DNA of 64,000 nt from Drechslerella dactyloides (lineage: Eukaryota > Ascomycota > Orbiliomycetes > Orbiliales > Orbiliaceae). The DNA lies in contig JAGTWJ010000007.1 in the NCBI GenBank assembly GCA_020064725.1, forward strand, positions 1,736,001 through 1,800,000, read 5' to 3'. The notes under the pieces are model-generated. The model saw only the letters and a program-made list of their open reading frames with translations, had not been told where the DNA came from and did not search any database. The translations under genes were made by a program, and so were the position numbers. This document shows positions 11,901 to 22,463 of this stretch, in pieces (position 1 is the first letter of the stretch; every line of letters starts with the position of its first letter).

Positions 11901-13872
11901 ATGGCCTTTCGCAAGCTGGATCTGACACCTGCTTTACGACCTCTTCTCCTCCCAAACGAGACTCTACTATTTGTGCAGGACGCCGTGGGTCTTTACGAGG
12001 GGTAAGAATCAGAGCCTCTGGGTCTTTGATCCCTCCCTTGACCTCTACTTCCCGGCGATGACAAGAAAGGCTGATGTAATGCTTTCGGATAGGTAGACGC
12101 TACAAAGTCCCGAACTATCAGAATGGCAGCGCCTATCTTACGACTCACCGAATCTGCTTCATCAATAACGAAGAACCGAGGAAATACTCTGCGGCACTGG
12201 AACTTAAGGATGTTGAGAGATTCGAGCTTTATGTACGGCGCTGACCCTGGGAGGTACTCTGGAACTTGTTAAACTGACTACAGATCAGAATGGTTTCCTC
12301 AAGTCATCCGCCAAGATCACGCTCTTCTTGCGCCCTTCGGACCCTTCTCTCCTAAACTCGGCTTCCCGATCTGCTTCCCGAAGTCCTACCTACACTCCAA
12401 TCCAGACACCGCCGAGGTCATCCACTCCTTCGCAGTCATTCAACATAAACCGACAGTGGATATGCCCGATATGCACCTTTCCAAACCCTTTCCCCTCGAA
12501 TTTCGGCCCCGCGATCCCCATACCGCCCTGTTTGACATGCGGAGTCAAGCCAAACCGGACCGTCCTCGACGCGGTAGTGAACTCTCCCGCACCTACTCCA
12601 AAGCTTACGGCCGAGCCATCGTCAGACAGCGCCCAGCTACAGGCTGTGATCGATAAATCCAAGAATGCTTGCCCGAGATGTACGTTCATCAACGATCATG
12701 CGCTGCGAAACTGCGAGATCTGCGGGGAGGTTCTCTCGTCGGATAATATCGACGAATCACTAGCTTCTGGAGGCGCAGTGGCACGGAATGAGTCGCCAGG
12801 CCCAGCGTACCTCGGAAGCATACCTCTTGGAGAACAAATCGATAGCGTAAAGCTATCTTTCAGGGGAGGCGGAGAGAAGTCGTACATGGAGAAATTGAAG
12901 GGGGCTATGGTGCAGAGGAAATGGCTGCTAGAGCAAGCTCCAGCGACCCCCGCCGTCACCTCCGGGGCCGCTAATCTGACGCTTGACTCAGACCCCGCTT
13001 CGATTGGCGGCACACCAGAGGTGACGGAGAGGGTTGTTGGGATTAGAGGTCTAGAGCGACAAAGCCGGAACCTAAGGATAAATAATGAGAGGACCATCGC
13101 AGGGGCATTTGAAGATCTGGAAGCTCTTATGAGCCGGGCAAAGGAAATCGTATGATCCCTCCCCAAGTATCGGAAATCCAACGCCGTGTTTCTAATAAGA
13201 ATCTAGATTGCTTTGGCGGAGAGCTTTGCTACCCAACTTTCTGATAATCCATCGCTTGCAAACTCAGACGCGAAAGAGGCACTGAGCAATTCAGCTAATC
13301 TTCTCGCTCTGAGACCTACTGATTTCACGGTCACAAAAGATCAAATATCTTCATCATCATCAACGTCCACATCGCTGTATCACGCCGAATTGGCACGATC
13401 TGTCGCTGACTTTCTAGCAGATGACAGAAGGTCTATATTGAAAAAAGAAGGTGGCGCCATAACGCTAGTTGACCTCTGGGCAATATATAATCGAGCAAGA
13501 GGTATCGAACTGATCAGTCCAAGTGACCTCGAAAATGCGGCAAAGCTGTTTGATAAGCTCCAGCTACCGGTCCGCTTACGGCAGTTCAAGAGTGGGCTCT
13601 TAGTTGTGCAGGAGAGAAACAGAACCGATGAGAAAATAGCAAAAAGTGTGCTTGCGTGGCTAGATTCATTAGCAGAAGCAGAAGCCTGGGACTTGGAAAC
13701 AGACCAAAGGTGGGGTAAGAGCATTTTGGCAAGAGATGCAGCGGAGAAATTTGGCTGGAGCATTGCAGTAGCAACGGAGGAGCTGGAAATGGTCGAGGAG
13801 AGTGGTGTTCTATGTAGGGAAGTAGGTATTGAGGGTGTTCGATGGTGGAAGAATCCGTGGATGTCCGACTAA
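11901..13872 (+). CDS. VPS36: ESCRT-II subunit VPS36
   Basis: Subunit of ESCRT-II, which binds ubiquitinated cargo and PI3P on endosomes and recruits ESCRT-III. Exons 11901-12001, 12097-12232, 12289-13149, 13207-13872; 587 residues. The N-terminus is a split GLUE (PH-like) domain: EGRYKVPNYQNG and LTTHRICFI, then the interrupting insert with two NZF zinc fingers (WICPICTF...CLTCG and CPRCTFIN...CEICG), then the second half. The C-terminal winged-helix EAP45 region carries LARSVADFL, GGAITLVDLWAIYNRARG and ends RWWKNPWMSD. The TGA read at 13153-13155 belongs to the third intron; joining 13149 to 13207 gives AKEIIALAESFATQLS. Two NZF fingers, as in budding yeast, imply ubiquitin and ESCRT-I contacts. 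The next gene, RAD4, ends about 100 bases downstream on the other strand. Confidence 0.93.
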
Positions 13873-13975
13873 TAAATATATCATATGTCGCGAGAGCCAA
13901 TCCATATATACAAAGTATGTCCATAGATTTCAATTGGCTCGGACCCAGAAAGTATAGTAAATAAAGAGCCTAGAC

Positions 13976-16663
13976 CTATAGGTCTTCAGGGATGAATCCT
14001 CCCCCTAGATCAGCATCGTAGTCGCTGGCTTCGTGACCACTACCTTGATCCTCGCCAGCTTCAACGCTCTCTGGTCTCATGTCGTGATCAAGATCGAAGT
14101 CTCCTCCCGGCTGAGTCCCTTTCATATCGCGGCTTGCTTCTGATTCAGCTCCGGATTTCCCCGTGGCCGGTGGCGCAGATAGTTCGGCTCCATAATCCTC
14201 TTCAATTCTCTCGACAATGCGCAAGCCCATGAGAAATTTCTTCCATAGGCCCAGGCAAACTTGCTCCCGTTTGCCCTCTTCCTTCAACCTCCTTTCTTCC
14301 TCGTCCTGCCTGCAGGCTTCCGCTAACACCTCAGCGCATTCCTCCACACACAATACCCCTTCTGCCCTTGGAATTGCTCTCTTATTCTTGAATTCAAACC
14401 CTGTGATTGCTTCTGCAAATTCGATCCCGAGACGTTTGCTTAAACGTGCTGCATTTCTAAAGCGGACATGGACAGCCCCTTCCGGTATCATACTCGGAAC
14501 AAAACAGTCGATGTTCCCGTAGGCGTTCTTCGGAATTATCCCATCAGATATAGGCGCGGGGCGGTACAACTCCGTCTGATAGAAGGCGTACAAGCCTACA
14601 AGGCCAGCATTTTCATCCCCCTCGCGTCTGGCACTTTCAATCTCGCGCTTTCTATTGACGGTGACAGCCCTGCTAGCTGCTTGCTTGAGTGGTATTTCGT
14701 TCGTCTTGACCACTCTGCCTTCTTTGTACCAGTTTTCGGCTGGCTTTGCTGTGATAATTGAACTGCACAAGTAGACATTCTCTTCTTTGGTCTTGTCGCC
14801 TTTGCCAGTAACTAGGGTATGGACTGGTAGCTCTCCAGGTAGGACACATTCTTCGCGTTTTAGATGTCGTTCGAGCATATACTTTGGGTGATTCTTGTAG
14901 GCCGCAACGCTTGTTGGAAAGCCGTCGGTCTTGAACTTTTCAGCTTTGGGACTAGGTGTCAGGACCAAGTCCAGGTCTTCTTTGATATCTCTCGGGGACC
15001 GCGTGGAGCTGTTGCGCTGGAAGCAGTTTAGGATCCTCTCTGAGAATAGATCGTATTTCTCAACCATCAAGAGGTCACCTCTATCATCAACAATCTCCCT
15101 ATCAAACATGGGCATTCGGAAGCCTTTCGTTTTCCCTGGGAATATCCTCTTGCTCAGATAGCGTAATGTAATATCTCGGGCAGTGTTGTCCATGTTGAAG
15201 GCGACGACATAAGATATCTGCTGTTTAGCCTTCGAAGCGGACTGTCCCTTCGGCTCCAGTCTGCACATATCGTCATCGGTGCTGAGGATCATGCCAGTCG
15301 CAAAAGGGTCAATCGCAATCCACTTTTGAGCAAGCGACGAGTACACCTCCGTCCAAAACGTGGGGAACTTGAGGTCTTTGTCATAACGAGTCTCTCGTTT
15401 CCTGGTCTTTTCAGCTGATGTATCGGAAGTATCAGAACCAGAGTCTACATTAGCAGTAGAACTCCCAGCACTTGGCTCGTCCTCTACCGCGGAGTTATGC
15501 TCCAGTTCAGATGAATTTTGGCCTTCCCGGTTCTCTGCCTTGGTAAAACCATATCCAAGAGGACAGAGGCTGAAGACAAGTCGAGCTTCAAGTCCTAACC
15601 CACGTAGTAGTCCTGTGAAGAGCTGAGCCCCGACATCCCGAGACCCTTGAGGATCCTTTGCTAGCTGCCGAAAATCTTCCATGCCACTGATCTTTTCGGA
15701 CACCTTCTCCTCTTCCGCTATGGAGGCGTTTGAGCAGGCATCCAGATAACCTTTCTTGCGTAGTCCAGGAGCAGTGGTTCTGAATTTTCCTTTCCAAAAT
15801 TGCATTAGGTCACTCAGAAGCTCTAACAGCTTTGTATCTGGTTTTGCCGTAGGCGGAGTCGTCGGCTCTTGTGATTCGACGGGCGGTGTCACCGCTCGCT
15901 GTTTTCTTTTAGCCTTCCCCTTGCCTCTCTTCTTTTGATTGAGAGACTTCGCAGAAGCTGTATCTGGTGACAGAGGGGCCAAATATAGGTCTATATCCTT
16001 CCTCAGCCGTGTACCTTTAATGGTGCCAGCAAGGACCTTTTGGAGGTCCTTGTCGTTTATCCAAACATTGCGAATATATCCATGATATAACAAGCATATG
16101 ACATGCATGATATGAGTGTGAAGCCGTTCGCTCCGTTCTCTGGAAGAGACTCCTTTCTTCTTTCTATAACTTAAAGTCAGTAACATTGCGTCATTATCTC
16201 CTACGTTGTGGTACTTTATTACTTACAGTGGCTGCATCGAAGGGATAGAATTTCTGTCGATGGTAAAAGTCAAATCGCCATCTCGAGCTCGTACATTATC
16301 ACTAGGTTTCGATTGAGAAGCCTTGCTATGGCTCGTGGGGCTTATCTCGATGATATTCTCCCAGTCTCCTCCGTCGTCGTCATCTTCATCGATAGCATCG
16401 TCGTCGTCCTGGCCACCATTTCCTGGTTCCTGAGAGCGCGAGCCTGATTGTTCAACATCAGAGTCCTCATTTGAGGAATCATCATCGCTTTCGCTCTCTC
16501 CGTCACTGCCGTGATCTGAAACCTGATGTCCGATAGCTCGGCGGAATCCTCGTTCTATTCTGCGGCGTTTACGAACATGTTCCTCGTTGTTGATGTCGGA
16601 CGGGCCTTGGGGAGCTGCTGCGGGCTGTTTGCCCGTTGCATATCGACTGTGCTTCTTGGCCAT
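13976..16663 (-). CDS. RAD4: RAD4/XPC nucleotide excision repair factor
   Basis: DNA-damage sensor of nucleotide excision repair; binds distorted duplex with Rad23 and opens it. Two exons: 16663-16227 and 16169-13976; 876 residues. The first exon encodes a basic then strongly acidic disordered N-terminus (Asp/Glu/Ser runs near residues 50-115). The second carries the transglutaminase-like fold (HIMHVICLLYHGYIRN, LLRGLGLEARLVFSLCP, FPTFWTEVYSSLAQKWIAIDP) and the three beta-hairpin domains (YMLERHLKREECV; GREVVKT-like GRVVKTNEIP; PKNAYGNIDCFVPSMIPEGA). The tail is acidic. The upstream side (16664-16961) is short and holds TTACGTAA-type bZIP sites. Start chosen as the first ATG upstream of the acidic stretch, MAKKHSRYATG. 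No damage to the gene seen. Confidence 0.95.
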
Positions 16664-16770
16664 ACCGCGCTCAGAACTAGTATACTAAGAGGCATTCGCG
16701 AATACGAGAGTAAAATGGTAGATGGAAAGCATAAGAGATATCAAGAGCGATGACATTATTTTTATCAAGA

Positions 16771-16821
16771 ATACGTAATACTGGAATGCGGCAGAACCAA
16801 GTGAGATGTGTATTACGTAAT
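16771..16821. promoter_or_regulatory. two TACGTA-core bZIP-like sites upstream of RAD4
   Basis: The palindrome attacgtaat lies at 16812-16821, containing TTACGTAA, the optimum reported for Pap1/Yap-type bZIP factors. A second tacgta core sits at 16772-16777. Both are 110-160 bases upstream of the RAD4 start. Occupancy is inference. Confidence 0.4.
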
Positions 16822-16961
16822 CAACTCCGATCTCTGAAGTTAAACGCTGGTTTCATCGATCTCGTCGGCTGAAACTTTTCTTCTAATCAGCCGAATTGGT
16901 GAACTGAAGTATGCTATACTAATTTACATCATGTAATTCATGCCCAAGTCGACCAGACGCC

Positions 16962-17645
16962 TCAGCGGAAGTTTGAGATAGATGTTTCCAATGGGACGGG
17001 CGCATGCTCCCATGCCAGCCAATCAGATCGGGTTGTGCTGGGAAGTGACAGTGTTAGCTCTGCTGCACATATAGTACGAGAGGGCAAAGGAACGCCAAAG
17101 ACATACGGAAGTAGCCCCATTGCGTTCACTTTCCATATTCCGATCGCTATTGTCAATATCTGTAGCCCAATGTAGGCCAGCTTGACAATAACCAGGCGGC
17201 TATGAGTGGACTCGCCATCAAACTTGGAGAATGTGTTCCCAACTGTTGAGAGGGCACGGAGCGGATTCATGAAGAGCATTGCTGTCATCATGATGGAGAA
17301 TATCTGAAGTGTGTTCCCAGACATGTACATCATGATCATGTTCATCGGCAGAGACTTAGCAGGAGCAAGAGCAACCTCCCAAGCTTTCTTGATTTTGAGG
17401 TCATCGGTTTCAGCTTGCGTGGGGGCGGTAACTTGTTTCTGGGATTTCTACACAGCAATACCAGCTATATTAGCTACAAGGAACGGAGTATTGTAGCAAG
17501 GATGGTCTCCATATAGACAGAGCTATCACACCTTTGACGAGCCTCCTGCGGAATATCCCGGAGGGTCTACGATGCTTGACGGGGGCTTCGATCGGCCGGC
17601 AGGATTCTTGAGGTCAATGACCCAGGTCGGCTGGGTTGGGGCCAT
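16962..17645 (-). CDS. EMC4: ER membrane protein complex subunit 4 (EMC4)
   Basis: Subunit of the ER membrane complex, the insertase for moderately hydrophobic and tail-anchored membrane segments. Exons 17645-17532, 17447-17107, 17037-16962; 176 residues, normal for the family. The N-terminal 75 residues are soluble; the DUF1077 core follows with KKAWEVALAPAKSLPMN, the Met-rich span MIMMYMSGNTLQIFSIMM, and a second span KLAYIGLQILTIAIGIW. The conserved end is GLLP-TTRSDWLAWE, restored only by splicing 17107 to 17037. The gene is divergent from the AP-2 beta gene with 562 bases between the start codons, so the two may share a promoter region. No anomalies. Confidence 0.93.
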
Positions 17646-18207
17646 CGTGACAGAAGCTATAGGTATTTTCTACCGGAGGGTGATCTTATTAGCCATAAAG
17701 ACAGCGCGCACAGATAGATAGACAGAATAGGTTTCGTTTTCGTTACCTCTCGGGGCTCTTTTCTCGGTTGTTGCGCAGAGGCCGTTGGGCTGGGCGTGAG
17801 GCGGCGGTGATGTGGGGATGTAGTCTGTCGTTTTGGGCTTTTCCAGAAAGTGGCAGGCGCGTTATTTCCGCTCCCCTTGACACTCGCCAGCGTTAACTCC
17901 TTCGCTGACCGAACTCTTGAGAACCCAACCCCGACTCGACCCTGTCCTCCAGCAACATACCCGTATAGACTCGCGCGCGTGGATTCATCGTTTCGGCCAT
18001 TCAGCATGACAATGATCGATATCATCGCCCGGTTCTAGTCGAGACATCCGCTTCGATTATCCTTCCCGTACAGTCCGCGCCCGCGCCCCTGGTCCGATAA
18101 GATTGCCATCCCTTAAGGCGGCTACCACGAATACCTGGAAGAGGAGGAGGAGGAGGAGCAGCTAAAAGAGAGACCGAGGGCTCAAGCCTTCGGACACAAG
18201 TGACACG
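17646..18207. other. divergent promoter EMC4 / AP-2 beta
   Basis: Shared upstream region of two membrane-traffic genes. Contains a short GAG/GGA repeat tract at about 18139-18160. No gene seen. Confidence 0.5.
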
Positions 18208-20701
18208 ATGAGTGGTGGGGGAGACGCAAAGTTCTTTGCTAGGGTAAGTGTACACTAGGCCGTGTAATCTCAGTGCTTGTCTTGACCGGCCTTGCGCAAA
18301 CACAAGCAGCTGCTAATCATGATACTTCGCGGGTAGGGCAAAGTTGCAGAATTGCGAATCGAGCTCAACTCCGATAAAAAGGATAAGAACCATGTGCGGA
18401 AGAAGATTGCGCTCAAGAAGATCGTGGCCAACATGACCATGTCAAATAATGACATGGCAGCGTTGTTCCCAGATGTCGTGCAATGCATGCAAATATCCCA
18501 TCTTGAGATCAAAAAGATGTGGGCCGCCCCAGTCTCTCTTGAAATAACCGTATTCCTAGCGCTCAGCAGTTACTGATTTGACTCTCTACAATCGACGATT
18601 TCACTTACAGGTGTTTTCTATTCCTTGTCAACTACGGCCGACTGAAGCCCGAGCTAGCGCTACAAGGATTACCGATACTACTATCCGATATCGAAGACAG
18701 CAATCCTCTAGTCAGAGCTTTAGCGCTCCGCACTCTGTCGTACATACATGTGCGCCAGTTCGTTGAAGCTACCGTCGCCCCACTCAGAATCAGACTACGA
18801 GACCCGGATCCGTACGTACGCAAAACGGCCGCTTTCTGCGTCGCAAAGCTATACGATCATGACAAAGAGCTAGTGGAAGAAAGCGGCCTTATCAATAATC
18901 TCAACGTGCTGCTACAGGACGATAACCCCACAGTTGTGACAAGCGCATTGGCTGCATTGCTGGACATCTGGGAACGAGACGGCGGAAATGGAGGCACGAA
19001 GCTCGTCATCGACAAAGCAAACGCTGGGAAATTCATACAGATACTGCCGGACTGTTCAGAGTATGTATAACAAGATGTTAAAGCTCCCAGTAAAAGATGT
19101 TGCTGACCTGCGATAGATGGGGCCAAACCTATATACTGGAAGCATTGATGTCCTACGTCCCTCAGGAGACATCAGAGGCAGCTATGATGGCAGAACGGAT
19201 ATGCCCTCGTTTGCAACACCAGAACAGCGCTGTGGTCCTTACCTGTATCCGCGTTATCCTTTATCTGATGAACTACATAGCTTCAGCCCAAGAGATTTCT
19301 GCATTATGCAGGAAACTCTCGCCGCCCTTAGTGACACTGCTCGCGAAGGGTCCCGAAGTCCAATACCTTGCCCTTCGAAATGCGTTGCTAATCCTACAGC
19401 GACGGCCCGAAGTATTACGAAATGACATTCGCGTCTTCTTCTGCAAATATAACGACCCCATTTACGTCAAGGTTACGAAACTCGAGTTAATATTCATGCT
19501 GGCGACGGAGGAAAACATAAAGGAAGTTCTAACAGAATTGAGAGAGTACGAACAACCGACCATCCAAATATATCGCCCTCTTCCAGCGCACAACTGCTAA
19601 CAGTCTATCATTTCAATTCAGATACGCAACCGAAATTGACGTGCATTTCGTTCGAAAATCAGTAAGAGCGATCGGAAAGCTTGCAATCAAGATTGAACCA
19701 GCAGCACGCGAATGTATAAGGACATTACTCGAGCTCGTCGCCACAAAAGTCTCATACATCGTCCAAGAGGCAACTGTAGTTATCCGAAACATCTTCCGCA
19801 AATACCCAAATCAATACGAGTCAATCATTTCGACGTTGTGCGAGAATCTTGATTCGCTAGACGAACCTGAAGCGAAGGCGGCCATGATATGGGTTATTGG
19901 TCAATACGCAGATCGAATCGATAACAGCGACGTTCTCTTGGATGATTTCTTATATGGCTGGGCCGACGAGCCTGTTGAGGTTCAGCTGGCTCTGCTTACT
20001 GCTACTGTCAAGCTATTCATACAGCGTCCTACCAAAGGGCAGGATCTAGTGCCTAAAGTCCTAAAATGGGCCACGGAGGAAACTGACAACCCGGACCTGA
20101 GAGACCGAGGGTATATGTACTGGCGACTTCTTTCCTCGGACCCGGCCGCCGCAAAGTCGATAGTGATGGGCGAAAAGCCACCAATCACGGCCGAAACGGA
20201 AAAACTCGATCCCGCCACTCTCGAGGAGATGTGTTTGAACGTCGGAACCCTCGCTACCGTTTATCTGAAGCCGGTCAACCAGGTTTTCAGAGTAGCACGA
20301 CCAAAGAAACTAGAGGATTCGCCGGCCCTCCAGAAGCACTTGCTACCTACCGTTCAGGCAATGGCAGAAATGCAAGCCATGATATCAAAACAGGTCGCCA
20401 CGCGTCAAAAACCTGATACTGCGAGTGAGGGGGACGTCGCTGCCGCTGTTGATTCTGCTGATGACTACTTTGCTTCGGTGCCTCCTGGAAACATGGGTAT
20501 CGGCGGAGGCGTGGTTGGCAGTAACCCTTTTGCAGGAGTCATGCAAAGTCCATCCGACCTCATCGAGAACAACTATGGTAAGTCGTCACATTGCCAATTT
20601 TCATGCAGGGCAGAAAGAATTGACGTGTCTGAATAGGAGGCATGGGCCAACCACCAGCGAATTTCACACAAAATACCCAGGGTGACCTGATACTACTGTA
20701 G
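18208..20701 (+). CDS. APL1: AP-2 adaptor complex subunit beta (appendage-less)
   Basis: Large beta subunit of the endocytic AP-2 adaptor. Exons 18208-18243, 18337-18518, 18611-19060, 19117-19545, 19622-20577, 20637-20701; 705 residues. The whole adaptin trunk of HEAT-like helices is present: AELRIELNSDKKDKN, VRKTAAFCVAKLYDHD, NEEWGQ-equivalent SEWGQTYILEALMSYVP, VQYLALRNALLILQRRP, VSYIVQEATVVIRNIFRKYP, WVIGQYADRI, DRGYMYWRLLS. FLFLVNYGR and VRALALRTLSYIHVRQFVEA fit the fungal AP-2 beta rather than AP-1 beta, which keeps the animal-like MNYAKS. The protein stops after a short Gly/Pro/Asn tail, so the hinge clathrin box and the ear domain are missing; this is known for filamentous-fungal AP-2, which works in apical endocytosis without clathrin. 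The tail has an NPF motif. AP-1 beta is the alternative reading, less likely. Confidence 0.85.
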
Positions 20702-21153
20702 TAATGAGACATTGTTGGCTCTTCGAAGCGGTTAGCATGTTATCTGTTTTAAGCAATGTACGATATGTAATATGGGGGATCTAGCCGATTCGGGATCCCT
20801 CAGCACTCTAATGAAGTATTGGATATCGGTCTTGTTGGTGAACAGCGAAGCGTAATTCGAAGCGTATGGTATCTTGAGCATGTGTTCGAAGCGGTTCCAC
20901 CGTTTTCTTGAATTATGGTTCTCGAGTACAAATCAAATGTATGTGAGTAAGAAGGAAACGTATGGTATGGACACAGGAAGGAAGAAAAGAGAACGGGGAA
21001 GAAAATGCCCACGAAGAACCTAATGAACACCCTATCAAGCTCAAATACGGCGTGATCCTGTCGATCATGACAAAGAGGAAATGTGAATTCGGATTCGACA
21101 TAATTATATCAACGTAAAACTAAAAGACAGCAAGAAAGCGCCACCAGCCAAGC
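20702..21153. other. convergent 3' flanks of AP-2 beta and eS17
   Basis: Only 3' flanking sequence of two converging genes. Nothing else supported. Confidence 0.5.
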
Positions 21154-21786
21154 TTAGTGCTGTTGCCTCTGGTTTCCACCACGGTTGAATCTGCCGCGGG
21201 TCTCTTGCTGCTGCTGGGACACGGTGATAACGTTGATGGGGACATTGTCGTACTATGAAGATAAGGAGTTGGTTAGTGCTCGGAAAGGTTTCAAAGAGCA
21301 GAGTTGTCACTGGAAACTTACGCCCAAGCTCTTGAGCAGATCCCTAGTATCCGCGTCGACATCCAGCTGTCCATTGTCGGTATTCTGGCTGAAGTCGAGT
21401 GCCGACACCTCAGGAACGTATTGATCCTTCCTTTCACGCTCTTCTTCCTGCAGCTTGAATGAGATACCACGGACAGGCCCTCTCTGGATACGCTTCATCA
21501 AATGTGTCGTGAATCCGGCAATCTACAGTCCGTCCAAAGATTCGCCCAGTCAGCGCACAATCCCCAAACATTCCCAAGGCTTCCCATCCTCCAATTTTCC
21601 CGAGGCAGCAGCCTTTGCTATCGAGTCGGGTTTTCGAACCTTGTTCCGCAGTCTTTTGGAGGCTATGATTGCAATCTCATCGCAGATTCTCTTGTTGGTC
21701 TCGAAGTCGAGGGTGAGCTTGGGGTAGTACCGCTCGATGATGACCTTGGCGGACTTCTTGACTGTCTTTGTGCGAACGCGACCCAT
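21154..21786 (-). CDS. RPS17: 40S ribosomal protein eS17
   Basis: Small-subunit ribosomal protein eS17. Exons 21786-21640, 21522-21322, 21252-21154; 148 residues, normal for fungi. Begins MGRVRTKTVKKSAKVIIERY, with the conserved LDFETNKRICDEIAIIASKRLRNK, then GFTTHLMKRIQRGPVRGIS, then VPEVSALD. The C-terminal tail after VPINVITV is Gln/Arg/Gly-rich. The first intron has donor gttcga rather than the usual gtaagt. It is divergent from the queuine tRNA-ribosyltransferase gene with 677 bases between the starts, which pairs two translation genes. Confidence 0.95.
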
Positions 21787-22463
21787 GATTGCGGTATTGA
21801 GGTGTTACGGGAGGGGCGAGAGTCGTGAAGGCGCTGGTGGCGGTGGTGATAGGTTGGTGATAGAGGCCGCTAGTTGGTTGAATAGGTCATCGAATGTTGT
21901 CTGGATGTGAGGTTGTGGAGGCACCACAGAAAAAAGCGCGGTTTGTCGTTCCAAAATTACCCGATAAGGGGGCCTCAGGGTCTCTGCCCTCTCCAAACAA
22001 GGTCGCGGAGGGTTGCTTATGTCATCCGAAGTTAGACGACTGCGCAACACATCTCGTTTTCCCCAGCAACAGGACCAGCGGCAGTAAGATATCCCATATC
22101 AATCGTACCAGCCTCGGCCTCGGCAAGGTTTCTTCTACGCCAGTCCTTCACGAGTAAGTCGATACGCACCGTACGAGTCCTTAACTGTATCGGAGTCCCT
22201 TAATGTCCTATCTTTACCCAAAATGGCCTCCCTACCAAAGGTTTACATCATTCAGCATCGAGGGTTGATAGCGATGCTTGTGAAAACTTTCTCGTATCTC
22301 GCTTGCATGATCGATTGTATGAGAATTTTTTACATTTTAGACCACTCTGTATGCGTGCAGCGAGACCATATTCCATTCATTAGCTAACTTTTATTGTTTT
22401 CGAATAAAGTCTTAGAATATACCTAAATTCTCCAGAGTAGAAGATACACATTGCATGTTGAAG
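21787..22463. other. divergent promoter eS17 / QTRT1
   Basis: Upstream region of a ribosomal protein gene on one side and a tRNA-modifying enzyme on the other. No gene or RNA feature recognised. Confidence 0.5.

Noticed and set aside
13150..13206. Stop codon TGA as the end of a short VPS36
   Set aside because: gtatga...tag is an intron; splicing joins the GLUE/NZF half to the conserved winged-helix half in phase.
18208..20701. AP-1 beta as the identity of the adaptin gene
   Set aside because: Fungal AP-1 beta keeps the MNYAKS-type segment and a longer C-terminus; this sequence fits fungal AP-2 beta and lacks the ear.
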